This document shows positions 21,545-32,703 of a DNA stretch of 64,000 nt, piece by piece; the stretch's first letter is position 1; every line of letters starts with the position of its first letter. Below the pieces are notes generated by a model, which ran no database searches, was not told the origin of the DNA, and saw only the letters and a list, made by a program, of their open reading frames with translations. The stretch spans positions 5,642,001 through 5,706,000 of the forward strand of contig CM065647.1 in the NCBI GenBank assembly GCA_033220425.1, given 5' to 3'. The position numbers and the translations under genes were made by a program. Source of the stretch: Lepraria neglecta (taxonomy: Eukaryota > Ascomycota > Lecanoromycetes > Lecanorales > Stereocaulaceae).

Positions 21545-23340
21545 TCAAGGATCTCCCTGGTCCGTGACCAGGATGTGCACTATCTCCTCGTTCCTTTCCT
21601 CTGGCATCGCATTCTGTATGAAGCTTGCCATAGGCCTGACTGTAGCAGTCTTGTTTTTCGTTCTCTTGATCGAGAATAGCTGTAACGCTCCTGCAATCGC
21701 AACAATCCCACTGCCCCACCACGCCAGTCCTGTAAAGCCGATTTGCGTGCCCACACCGTATAGATAACCTGCAAGCGGGGGTGCAACGGTTCGGCACGCT
21801 GCACCAGCCGATGCGGCAAGACCATTGACCTTTCCGAGGGTGGCCGGTGCTGGTGCTGCTTCTTTGAGCATGATGAGAAGGACTGGGTATGCGAGGATGG
21901 ATGTGAAGTTGCGGATCGTGAGGCATGCCCAGATACTTGGGTATAGCGCGTTATCGGGTACAAAGGCGAGATAGGGGACGATAAAATAGGCTATTGGGTG
22001 CATGATAGTGACGGTGACGAAGGTCTTCCAGACGCCAAGCCAGGATGCGAAGAGTGGGAAAATGATGGCCTGGATGAAGAGGGCGATGAGGCCGTTGATG
22101 GACATGATAAGGCCAACATGTTGGGTGGTCAAGCCAAGGCCGCCGCGGATGTCGAAGGCTGAATGAACGTTGCCGGAAGTGTCGTTCTCGTCTTGGAGGA
22201 AGATAGGAAGTAGGTGGTCATAGGTCATGCTGTGGTAGGTGAAGATGCCGAGGGCGACGACTATCATTACTACCTTTCTGGTGAAGACTTTAGGCTCGTG
22301 GCGAGAGTGGACGGAAGCTGGACGCGACGTGCCGTCTGGATTAAGGAGCCACTGTTTCTCTTCGCGGATGTTGACGGTATTGAAGGTACCGTAGGTGTCA
22401 GCGCGGAGGTCAACGCCCGAGTCTGCTGTGGCCCCCGCTGTAGCCATGAGAGGTGTCTCTGCCGTCGTATGATCCAACTCTTCTTGTGTGCTCCATGCCT
22501 GCATGTCTGGATGAGTCTCGACCAAAAAGAAGTAGCCGAAAAGGATGCTAATTAGGAGAAGAGCAGCGCAGATGAGGTTGGGAAGGAGGTAAGGAAAGGT
22601 GGCGAAGACGCCAGTAGGCGAGAAGAGGGAAGGCAGGGAGACGGAGGGGCGGGCAAAGGTACCACCAATTGCTGGGCCAATGATCGTACCGATACACCAG
22701 ACGAATGGCATCACAGCGTACGCTCGTGCTGAAGTTGTCAGCTTCGCAGTTGTAGTATTGTCGGGTGTAGATGATGCTCACGTTCATGCTCCGGCTTCTT
22801 GACCAACTCCCCCACCATGGTCTGGATAACTCCAATGTTTCCATCTGTCATCGAATAAGCCACCAAGTCTAGCTGCTGTAATATCGAGTCCACTCACTGA
22901 GAAGTCCACCCAAGGCTCTACCGGCCAAGGCCATCCAAAAGTTGGTTGAGAAGCCAACGATCAGCAATGATATGAGGGTGCCAGCACATCCTATCAGGAG
23001 GACTGGCTTCCGGCCAATTCGATCCGATACGCCACCCCAGGCGAGGCCCGTCAAACTCTCAGCGAGAGCGAAGGAGGAGATGAAGATGCCGGCCCAGAAG
23101 GATGCTCTAGCTCTATCACCGATGTCGAAGTCTCTGACCATTACCCAGGCGTATGGGAAGCACGACGCCAGTGCTATCGGTTCGGCCACGCGACATATTG
23201 CTGGGGGGCATCATCAGCGGCGAGTCGTAGATGGGGAGTAGGTGGGATGGGGATGGCTTAGGCATACCTAATAGGAGAAGTTGTACGGTGGGGAAGCTGT
23301 CCGGGTTGGGGTTGGTTCTTGAATCATGTGTCAATAGCAT
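21545..23340 (-). CDS. Major facilitator superfamily transporter (DHA1-like)
   Basis: Four exons (23340-23268, 23200-22898, 22844-22782, 22728-21545) sum to 540 residues. Exon 1 encodes FPTVQLLLL joining ICRVAEPIALASCFPYAWVM; TM segments then alternate with the MFS motif GVSDRIGRKPVLL (motif A) and GNIGVIQTMVGEL / RAYAVMPFVWCIGTIIGPAIGG (motif C-like, TM5). A long cytosolic loop of about 90 residues after the sixth TM is typical of the fungal YCR023C-like and zinc-induced-facilitator-like DHA1 branch. About six further TMs follow and a charged tail. The family exports small molecules by proton antiport; the substrate is unknown. The start is the ATG at 23338-23340; upstream in-frame codons lack an ATG. 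It lies 10 kb from the polyketide cluster, so a link to it is not supported. Confidence 0.85.
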
Positions 23341-24696
23341 TTCCTCTAGAAGATATATGAATCTCACAGTACACAACCGTGCTTGTTCTTTGAAGATACC
23401 AAGCTAAACAGTTGTGCTGAAGCCCGATGCTGAGCCTGAAGTGATACGATTTGATGTGTAGAAGACGACAGCGAGATGGCGATGTGAAAGTATATAGATA
23501 AGCTGGGGAGGGTTGCTGCAGGCAGTGAGAAGAAGTGGGAGTGGTCCGTTGTATCGGATTTTGTGCGGGGGGAAATCTCGAGGAGGGCCAATTCTGATTC
23601 GACCAATTTCCATGGCCCCAGCCGAGCCACAGATGATGAAGAGTACAGAAACCCTGCTATCTCCCAACCATTCACGGTCTGGATCAACTTCCGCAATATA
23701 ACTTCCCTTATCATCAAAATTTCCTTTCCAAAGGCGTTGACTCCGATACCGCTGGGAAGATCCGCCCGAGGAAGTTTGATAGCCATAACAATTACGCCAA
23801 TCACCCTCTCAAGATGCAGACATTGCTATACATTACAACCTGATCGGTCTACTCACAGTCAACCAGCTGATCGATCATTTTCTTCCGCACTCTCGAGCCT
23901 CCACAACAGCGTTCAATTACCGTCTCCACCGCCATACATGACATGCATGAAAAAGAGTCATGGCGCAGACCCTTCCTCATGAGCAACAACGGCCAGACTA
24001 TTGTTGGGCACAACAGGGCCACAAGCGACTGCAATTACATGCATGAACTGCTTGAAGATCATGTTCTCTGCTCTGATCTGGCCCAAGTGAAGAACGTTAC
24101 CAGCGTTTATGCAGCTCGTATCCGACTCCTCGGGGTCATGCTTCTCAAAACCGTCCACAGCGCCTGAAAAGTGCTGTCTCCTTCTGGAAAACATGGGGAT
24201 TCATCCTTACTTGAGAGGCTGACAGAAGCTGTCAAGAACAACTGACTGCTTACCCTGCGAAGTCGGACATTTCTCTTCTGTACATGCTTGGCATCCTTTT
24301 CTTGGAAGGCGCACAAGGGTCCTACATCCTGAACTCAAACACAATCCTTTAAACTATCGAAGTTCTTACTCATCTCCTGACCTTCGGTCCGAGGTCCGAC
24401 TCTGTTTATATGATAGCTGTTGGTTCTCCGGTGGGCACGGGTGGTCAATGGAGCGGCTCGACAGCGCTTACCCGCTAACCCGTTCATCTCAAACAACGAG
24501 CCCCGCTTCATACGAGTGGGATGAGCTCCTGACATTTTGCAGATTTCGGAGATTTTGCTGCCATCCGCTTTCTTTTGTAGCAGAAAGAGTGCCGTGGGCC
24601 GCACTGATTGGTGCTTTGTGTCTTACGTTGCTTTCAATCTCATTCCCATGCGGCTTACGTCTCCTGGCTCAAACGCGAAATGAGCTTGTAGCTATC
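23341..24696. other. Intergenic region, no gene seen
   Basis: The region lies between the divergently transcribed MFS transporter and expansin-like gene. Several overlapping open frames exist, but none has recognisable protein character. Confidence 0.4.
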
Positions 24697-24703
24697 ATAT
24701 ATA
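24697..24703 (+). promoter_or_regulatory. TATA-like box of the expansin-like gene
   Basis: The sequence atatata lies about 204 bp upstream of the ATG at 24907. Between them is a CT-rich leader in which cacattctttta occurs twice (about 24797 and 24838). Confidence 0.45.
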
Positions 24704-24906
24704 CGAAGCATCAGCATGGCACTTGGCGACGCTCCCGTACTTCTCTCGCGCAGGTCGTTTCAATCACATTCTTCTATCGAAGTCTTTCGACTTCTCACAT
24801 TCTTTTATCACTGCCAGCCAGTCGTTTTTCAACCACCACATTCTTTTACCATCGTCAATCGTTGAATATTCGCTTCTTGCATTCTCCCAGTCGTCCTTTC
24901 GCCAAC

Positions 24907-26485
24907 ATGTTGCTGCCGTTGGTGTCTGTTCTTTCAGTAGCGTCCGTCGCCAGTGGCTCCGTCATTCGTCGCCAAGATCCAGGTCTTCAGTCCATTCCTG
25001 CCACAGGAAAGCCGGACAACACTTTCAATAACGGAGCTCCACAGTTGAATGCGGAGCCACCTCAGACTTCAGACCCTGCGCCAGATGTCTACGGTGCTCG
25101 ATCGATCGACCTCCCCTTTGGTCGACTTTACCATGGCAATCTGATGTTCTTCCCCGCTGGCCAGCTCAATACGCCTGATGGAATTACAGACCAATGGGTC
25201 AACACGCCAGCTAATCCTACCCAAAATGGGATTGACTCAGCCAATCAAAGTGCTTGTGGCATACCCGACAATGCCTACAGTGCTTCCAAAGTCGCTATCC
25301 ATCCGTATTTCCTCAAATATGCAGACCTCAGCCGTAAGTCAAGATCATTTATATGGAAACATTGGACGTACTGACAGTGTTCGAACAATCAGGTTATTGC
25401 ATGCAGGATGTCTGTATTTCATTCTGGAAGGAAGATGGCTCCTCGGATATGATGCTCAAGGTCACTGACGTAAGCACCCTTTCTGAGCGATTATCTCCAC
25501 TTTCATACCCATAGTTGAGTCGCAAGACATGTTTTGGACCTGGGATTTTCTCCGGACCTTGAGATGTGTCTTATGAGTTGTCCGTATTGAAGGAAAATTC
25601 CTGAATCCGAAATGGCGTACAGATCTGCAGCACCGACCCCAATGACCCAACCCATTGCGCAACCCCAGCAGACATCAAGATTGATCGCAGCAAAGCTATG
25701 GTCATGGAAGGGCTTACCGACCCCCCTGACGTAACGGCGCATCCAGAAGTTATGGGAAATCAGTTCCCAGACCAAGTATGGTGGTTTTTCATGAAATGTT
25801 GGGACGATGTAAGATATCACTATTGCTCACTTTTCTTCATTATTCATGTCTAATCGCTCATCTCCTCCAGGGCCTTCCACAGCCAGCCTACCAAGGCAAC
25901 AACTGGTTCACCGACCCACCTCTCCCCAACAATCTCCAATGGGCACAAGCATCCCAAACCCAACAGACAGTAAACAACCAGGCCGCCTATGCTGCCAAAG
26001 GCTGGCCCACATACCCAAACGGCGCCTACAACACTGAAAGAGACAACACGACCTCCCCTCCCATCTCAGACTGGGCTCCTGGAGATCCAACACCCGCATG
26101 GAGCCCCATCGCTGGAGGCAAAGGCTGGGGCAATCCTTCTGGAAGCGACGGCTCACCGGCTGCCGCATCTGTGGTCGCTTCGAATCTACCTGCTGCATCG
26201 ATGTCGCTCAAGCCGGCTATTATTCCTGGACCGGCTACTGCTTCTGTAGTTGCTTCGAATTTGCCTGCAGCGTCGATGTCGCTCAACCCTGGTGTTATTC
26301 CTGGACCGTCGGCTGCGGCAAGTGCTCAAGGTAGTAGCCAAGGTGCAAGCCACAGTACAAGCCAAGGTGGTAGTGCCGCTACCTCGACCAGCGCTGGTGG
26401 ACCGCCACCATCGATGACTCCGGTTCCAGGTCTCACGCAAGCTGGTACCGATGGCGAAGAGCAGGATGAATGTGATGAGCTGTGA
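24907..26485 (+). CDS. Secreted expansin-like / DPBB-domain protein
   Basis: Four exons (24907-25333, 25393-25469, 25623-25808, 25871-26485) give 434 residues. The N-terminus MLLPLVSVLSVASVASGS is a signal peptide followed by a possible Kex2-type RR site. The mature region begins with a Pro/Asn-rich linker, then a DPBB-like core: GNLMFFPAG, NQSACGIPDN, YCMQDVCISFW, MMLKVTDICSTDPNDPTHC (the D-C pair typical of double-psi barrels) and VWWFFMKCWDD, then a second conserved block with GWPTYPNGAYN and PAWSPIAGGKGWG. The C-terminal 110 residues are Ser/Thr/Ala-rich, probably O-glycosylated, and contain a near-perfect direct repeat. I read it as a cell-wall or plant-wall acting, non-hydrolytic carbohydrate-binding protein; enzymatic activity is not implied. 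Confidence 0.75.
26158..26322 (+). repeat. Internal direct repeat in the expansin-like C-terminus
   Basis: The unit reading ASVVASNLPAASMSL then P-x-(I/V)-IPGP is encoded twice in tandem, with only a few substitutions (LKPAI versus LNPGV). A recent in-frame duplication of about 75 bp explains it. Confidence 0.8.
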
Positions 26486-26899
26486 AGAGACTTGTCTGAG
26501 ATAGGTACTGCTCGCACAGTATGAGATGGAGGTAATGCTTGTATGGATAGGCGAGTTGGAACACATTGGTAGCATGTGCGTGCTGGTCGTGCCTCGCCCG
26601 CCATGATTTTTTAGGCTTAATTAAGACTTATCACATCTTTTGCTTGGACATTCTTCAGAGCCTATCATAAGGCTCACTGTAGCCGGGATCAACACGGACG
26701 AGCAGCTTACCAACAGCAGCCCTAGCGCTAATATTAGCGAAGGGGTCAACATCAAAGTTCCCCAAGGACTATGTTCCCCCGAATTTGACCGCAGTGCTGG
26801 GCTTTCCCTAGGCAGTTCAACAGGAATCTGTCCCGCCCATGGCCGGGATGCCCCTAAATCTCCTTAACCCAGAACCTGGGCACCAATCTCCAGCTCCAA
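26486..26899. other. Intergenic region downstream of expansin-like gene
   Basis: A + strand frame at about 26640-26867 is open but unrecognised. No other feature. Confidence 0.35.
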
Positions 26900-27240
26900 A
26901 GCCGGGGCAGGTTTCGAGGACGGTTTACGGGACCATGTCGGGAACTTCCATGATGGAAGTCCTCAACGGGTGGAATTCAATACCGCGCTATTTGGTGTCG
27001 AGAACGCCCTGGATGATAGGCGGGCTGCTGATTTGGTTGATTTGCTGGCGGAGGTGTAGGTTGGCCTTTTTGAGTGCGCGGGTGGGAGAGGGTATGGCTG
27101 GGTAGGGTTGAGTGGAGGACGTCTCTCAGATGCAATCACGCTCGCGGACTTGTTTCTGGATAGAATTACCGCTCAGGACCAATACGGATTGGAGCAAGGT
27201 CTGCTCACGCTCAATGGATGCAGCAAAGAGTATTAACCAC
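26900..27240 (+). pseudogene. Possible decayed coding segment, unrecognised
   Basis: One + frame reads with convincing protein character: ...GFEDGLRDHVGNFHDGS, then FNTALFGVENALDDRRAADLVDLLAEV, a TAG at about 27053, and continues on the far side with GRGYGWVGLSGGRLSDAITLADLFLDRITAQDQYG. Composition and helix periodicity on both sides of the stop suggest one former reading frame interrupted by nonsense mutation (GAG or CAG to TAG). I do not recognise the family. Confidence 0.35.
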
Positions 27241-29050
27241 TTACAGTGCTCTCCACATAGCCTTCAAGGAGACAATTCGAGCACCCGATATCTTGTGTCC
27301 CTACTTTGAACTTGGAGAATACGATAGCAGCTTGCTGCCACTCTCTAGCCGAGGATGCGCTGTGAGGAAAAACGCTGCTCGTAGGAAAGAGAGAGTGATT
27401 GGACTCGAGTCTTGCTGCGCTCTCGCATATGCAAAGGAGGATCAATGCAAGAAACGTGAAAAAATTGAATGCATTTCGGTCTAGGTTTCAACGACCATCT
27501 ACGATCTGAGCAAAGAATTACTATCGAAGAGCTGTCTACCTCACGATTTCTCGACTGACCGTGTTGGAGAAGGGACGGAGAAAGCGCACAAGCTGTATAC
27601 ACGAAGTGCTTGCTTTGCGATCCTCAACGAAGACATCCATGGCAACTGTTCATCTTCGTATTGACGAACTTAAAATACAATGCTTGTAGCGTTCAAGCTT
27701 CAGGTTGGCCTCCAGCCTCATCGACAATCTCACGCTGATCGTCGAACGGTCAGGGGAAAAACTTGAATAGCCGTTGGGATCTGCGTCATAGGCATGGCGC
27801 TGGCCCGCATGCGGCACATGCCTACCCACTTGCATGCATCTGAGCCACCACACATGTTGATCTATGAGGCTCATCGCATCAATAAGTTCTTTTCAACATG
27901 CACGTAGCTTCTCAGTGTTTTTTTTATTCCATGATTTCTTTTCTCTACCCTGCTGTGATGTTCATTTTAATTTGCGACTGAGGGTTCCTCCCCTTTCAAT
28001 TTCCTAGTCTCCTGTCGATCTTAGCACCAATCCATGATTTGCTTCCTCATTTCTCTCCTTTTCAGACCCACAAGGATGTCTCTATTTGCCAGTCGTTGCT
28101 CCTTCTCAAGATACTGCGATTTTCTGCTCCTCTTTCGCACACGTAATATCTGAGATTCAGTAATACGAGCGATTGTCTGATGATCAGCCACAAGAGCCCG
28201 AGTTTCTAGGTGCCTTGAAATATTCGAACTAGCAACTCGTCACTGCATGAGCACGAATCACACCTTAGCGCGAACTCCTATAGGGTCTACCTGAGCCTTA
28301 TCTTCCCGGTTTCACATGCAGCCACACCGGGCGTGGCGCTCTCCCATTGAACGGGAGATGGAATCTATTACTGGCGTCCGTACTAGCCAGCGCTGAAGCC
28401 ACCACGAGTCAGAAACAACCGGAGCCCCATCCTTGGACTTTTCCGGCTTTTACGGCCGGGAGAACGACCGTGTTTTACGGCTAGGAACATGTCTAAGAAG
28501 CAGTATAGTGTACTAGCATGGCTTGCCTTACCTGCGTGATTCACCGATTGGCGAAAGCACGTATCCGTGCAAACGACGAAGCGCTGAAAAGTCGAAATTA
28601 TACAAGGATGAATTGAAATGGAAAGAGACCAATCATTCTTCCAATTCAGCCACACCGCCATGAAATGATGCCAGACCCTTTTTCTCCGGGTTTTGAAATA
28701 GCAACAACCGTTGGATAAATTATACACGACATCGTCACATCATAACGCTAAGCTTTCACGATCCTTGTGCTTTGGCTCTAGTACCCGGCCTACATGGCGG
28801 CTCCAGCTGAACTTTTTTTAATTTCTTGAATTCGACGACGACCCCCATCGTCAAAGGACGTGCTCGTCCTGCTTCGAGGACGGGGCACCATCGCACTTGC
28901 ATGGGCTCGGGCGTACCGGCTCGTTGTATCATCCTGGTCTGGTGGAGGTGATCATCGTCATGAAGGAAGAGATGACGAGGTGCGCGAAAGGAAATCGTCT
29001 ATTTAACAGCCCTCAAAGCCCCATCAATCTTTCAAACCATCAGCATCCAT
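27241..29050. other. Gene-poor stretch, nothing supported
   Basis: About 1.8 kb with no recognisable protein, RNA gene or repeat. Local palindromic strings such as the GTCCTGCTTCGAGGAC stem-loop near 28866-28885 are present without further context. Confidence 0.4.
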
Positions 29051-29252
29051 CTCACAGTCTCCAATATCCACATCAATATCCTCCACATCTTCAACCCAGA
29101 CCCTCTCCTTCCTCGGCCCCTTGGTCACATCCCTCAGCGGTCTGCTCGCATCGCTCATCCCAGTGGTCAACAACCTCTTGGCCGTCGTTAAGGAGCTCCT
29201 TGATGTCATTCTTGGTGGATTGAGCATTGCCCTTGCTGGTCTTGTCTTGTAA
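29051..29252 (+). pseudogene. Orphan 3' exon encoding a hydrophobic C-terminus
   Basis: One frame downstream of an acceptor-like ctcacag ends at TAA 29250-29252 and encodes a Ser/Thr stretch followed by a strongly amphipathic Leu/Val-rich tail (TLSFLGPLVTSLSGLLASL ... AVVKELLDVILGGLSIALA). This resembles the C-terminal exon of a small secreted or surface-active fungal protein. No matching 5' exon with a start is visible upstream, so it is either a relic or a gene I could not assemble. Confidence 0.3.
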
Positions 29253-29660
29253 TACAATCAATATCAAACAGCCACACGGCATTAGGATAAGCAGGACTTG
29301 TTAGTCTCCGAAGAGAGCGGGTCTTGCAGGCACTGAAGCACATTTGAGATTCGATCATCTTTTGTACATATACTCCCTATTATCATCGATCGTCATTTAA
29401 TGAAAGCTCCGTTTCAACAACAAAAACACCGCGACTTGCGAAAGTCCCTTAAAGATTGTACTCTCTATTGCATCGTGAACCACTACTTAGCAAAGACTTC
29501 GTGCTCCCTAGTCATCAAATTACCCTAGTCGTAATTGAGGCCTTCCCAATATGGAAAGTCTCCTAATTGTATGAGATTGCAGGTTCGTGTTTGAGTCGGG
29601 TGGCCAGCGCGAAATCGCAGGTGTGGCTTTATCGTTATACCCGGTGGATATAGCTACTCA
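29253..29660. other. Flank of the Fot1/pogo element
   Basis: No gene recognised. AT content rises toward the element boundary. Confidence 0.4.
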
Positions 29661-29662
29661 TA

Positions 29663-29716
29663 TTGACCCCACAACCGGCAGGACCCTACAACCGGCAGAC
29701 GCTAAGCCTAGTTAGG
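29663..29716 (+). repeat. Left terminal inverted repeat of the Fot1/pogo element
   Basis: Pairs with 32215-32268. Three of the four mismatches are transitions, consistent with RIP. Confidence 0.9.
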
Positions 29717-32214
29717 TATAGTAGTAAACAAATACCATAAACAATTCTATTCGAATTGCTCTATATCACCCACTCAACTCCACTATTATAGCCACGTCAA
29801 CGCTCTACAAGCCCCTGGACCCTCTTCTAGATCTAGCCGATGACGAAGACCTCTAGATAGGTCCTCCGGAGCTCCTAAAGGAGTAAAGAATCCTATTAGC
29901 TCTGCACTTTTATCATAAAGTTGTTAGCACCCTATAAGCCGAACCTATTTACCAGATCGCTAGTCGCTTTCTGTCATGGTTCTACATGTATACCTCATGA
30001 GCGCATATCTCAGTCTACCATGCGGTACATCTCAGCACTAGCTTGGCGCATGCTTATATACAGAATTTGCTCCATAGATTTCTCATCATTATATATATTC
30101 AATATATTATTCAAAACATCTATATAGAGAGCACTTTTGCTTCTTTCTCCTGACACTTTCGGATTAGTCAGAGTACTCTATAAGATCGGATTAAAGGGGT
30201 AAAATTAAAGAAGGAATACGACGAGGAACAGTAATTACTATTACTAGTAGAAGAAGCTTCTATTATAAGATAGATAATATAACTCGGCAAATAGGGGTAG
30301 CTACTAAGGCTTATTTAATTGCGCTCTATAGCCTAGTAAATACTTTAGAAAAGAGGCTATATAAGAGATCTAGGATATTATTAGGTCAATAAGTTCTTAT
30401 ATCGCTATCCCGATCTAAAAACGAAATTCCTCTCGTCTATAGATAAGAATAGGAATAATACCGCTAGTAACTCTATAACGATAGCTTATTAGTTCGAGCT
30501 CTATATTATAATAAAGTAGAAGTATAATATAGAAGACTAGGATATATATAATATAGACGAGAAAGGCTTTATACTTAGAGTTCTAAAGAAGGTTAAATAT
30601 ATTATCTCAAAATATACTATCTAACTATATATCACTTATTACGGTAATCGGGAATAGGTATCTCTTCTTAAGCTTATCTCACTCGACGGAAGACTCCTTC
30701 GGCTCTAGATTATCTTTAAAGGAAAGTAATAGTAAGTAGTCTACTAGGAAGTACTAAGTAAAGAGAAGGTCTAGAGTTATATTATATATAGTAAGAACGG
30801 CTAGATAGATAATAAATTAGACCTACTTTAGATAAAGGAGTACTTCTATAAATATATAAAGCGAGAAGGCTTAAAAGATAAATATAGAATATTTATATTC
30901 GACAGCTATTAATCTTATATCTTAAATAAAGCTATTAAGTTCTATAAGGCTTATAATATTATCCTTTTATACCTTCCTTCCTACTCTATATATCTACTCT
31001 AACCTCTAGATATCTTATTCTTCGGACCTTTAGCTAATATATATTAAAAGTAGCTATTAGAAGTTATAAGGTTCGCTATCTATATTTCGGTAAATAAGAT
31101 AGAATTTATTAAATATTATTACTAAGCGAGGAAAGTAGTAGATAGGGAGGATATAATTAAAAACGCTTAGAAGAAAGCTGGCTTATCTCCCTAGAACCCT
31201 AATATAATTATTAGAAAGCTCCCTGTCAATATCGATATTAGTATTCGTCTAGTTATACTATCTAAAGCCGGGGTTACTATTAATAGCTTTAAAACATCTA
31301 CTAATATCTAGTAGATATAAGACCTCCTTTAAGCTATCGGAAATATTAATTCTTAAGTAGAGAAGCTAGGGAAAGCCGCTATCTATACTACCTTCTTCTT
31401 AGAAACTTAAGAGAGTATTAATAAGTAACTAATAAGAGCTAGTTAATAAAATTAGAGGCGTAAAGGTAATAAGTAAGGTACTTATAATAAAGCCTAAGTT
31501 ATAAGCTTAGAAGTCGTCTAAGAGAGGTTACTTACTAAAGAATAGTAAGAGAAGGAGGATACTTTAAGAAACTAATAGAAGGAAGAAGTAAAGGAGAAGA
31601 AGGTACTAGATAAGATCTAATAAGCGAAGAAGAAAGAAGAAGCTAAAATATATAAGCTTATTAGTTAAGTAAGAGTAAAGGCTCGAAAAGATAACGAGAA
31701 GAAGGTATTTACTATATTAGGATTTATCCGCTATCTATTCAAGCTTCTAGAGCCTCTAATAGTAATACCAAAAGTACCCCGAGCGACAGTAATCACGACT
31801 CGCCGAGTATGTATATCAGATATATCACTAAGGACGGAGCAGCCAGTCCCTGAGCGAGAGCTATTACCTACTCCTATGGCTACGCAAGGAGGTCGGATTA
31901 TTAGGAAGCCACAGCGACTACTAGAATAGAAGCTATACTTAAATAGGAAGGAGGTATTGCAATCGCGTTTTCAGGCCTGATTTTGAATTCGATTTGCGAT
32001 ATAATATAGTAAGTATATTCATATATTTAAGAATGCGGGTGGATATACCATACTATATATCTAAGATATGGCTATTCTAGATATCAGGGCCTCTTTTACT
32101 ACTAGTCCGCTGCCTCCGAGTATATTATAGAGCCCCAATTCGGTCAGTTCGCTATATAATGTCCTTGAATGGAGGTATTTATGTGGACAACATTGCTAAT
32201 TTTTTAGAAGTTTG

Positions 32215-32268
32215 CCTAATTAGGCTTAGCGCCTGCCGGTTATAGGGTCCTGCCGGTTGTGGGGTCTA
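32215..32268 (-). repeat. Right terminal inverted repeat of the Fot1/pogo element
   Basis: Reverse complement of 29663-29716 with four mismatches; TA follows directly at 32269-32270. Confidence 0.9.
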
Positions 32269-32339
32269 TACTAGTATTGTTGATATCGCGACGTGTATCT
32301 TTCAGTCACAGTGCCAAATATAGCAGTCCCAAACCGTAC

Positions 32340-32411
32340 CTGACAGGCATCCACAAACACATCTTCACCACAGGCCTTCCTCACGACCTTCTCAGCCATT
32401 GCGGGCGCCAT
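32340..32411 (-). other. Orphan ATG exon with donor site beside the transposon
   Basis: On the minus strand an ATG at 32411 opens 24 codons (starting MAPAMAEKVVRKACGEDVF) ending exactly at a consensus-like CAG|gtacgg donor. The transposon end lies only about 70 bp into the putative intron. I find no continuation beyond the element, so this may be the 5' exon of a gene truncated by the insertion, or coincidence. Confidence 0.25.
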
Positions 32412-32703
32412 GCACCTACGGTCAAACGTTAATGAATTATTATGAGTGTCGTTAGTGGTTGTGCTTGTGATGGCTGCGGCCGCCGCGCGCTGAGCCTCCG
32501 GGAATCTATTCTAGGTAAGGTTCAGATGTTGGTACTGCACAGCCCCATCATGTCCCAGAATGGCTGCCTAAGATTCAAATCTATACATTAACCCCACTTC
32601 TGCATTCGAATCAATTTTCTGCCAATCATTCTCTGCTTCTATCTACTCCACGTCTTCAATCTGAGTATCGCAATCCCCACTTCCTTACCTCTTCCCCGGA
32701 AAA

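Larger units (their letters stand above)
29663..32268 (+). mobile_element. Fot1/pogo-class (Tc1-mariner) DNA transposon, RIP-like decayed
   Basis: The 2606-bp element has 54-bp terminal inverted repeats (29663-29716 and 32215-32268; 50 of 54 positions pair) and is flanked by TA on both sides, the family's target duplication. Each TIR contains acaaccggcag twice. Inside, the + strand keeps traces of a pogo/Fot1 transposase in order: a CENPB-type HTH remnant (VNKFLYRYPDLKTKF, near 30390-30430), the first catalytic Asp region NIDEKGF (about 30552-30572), the second IFDSY (about 30895-30910) and the third block LPSYSIYLL..PLDILFFGPL (about 30975-31035). Stop codons occur every few dozen bases, and the interior is extremely AT-rich with TAG/TAA/ATA enrichment, the outcome expected from repeat-induced point mutation. 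It is non-autonomous, but the TIRs could still be recognised in trans. Confidence 0.9.

Noticed and set aside
21545-23340. MFS transporter as the exporter of the polyketide cluster
   Set aside because: It lies more than 10 kb away, beyond a secreted-protein gene and a transposon; position alone does not support the link.
26926-26960. String YGTMSGTSM in one frame, resembling the subtilase active-site motif SGTSM
   Set aside because: The downstream residues do not continue as a subtilase, there is no Asp/His region upstream, and another frame at the same place has better protein character.
28180-28390. Possible tRNA or structured RNA around GTTCGAA and the CTCCCATTGAACGGGAG hairpin
   Set aside because: Only isolated short hairpins; no cloverleaf and no known RNA signature.
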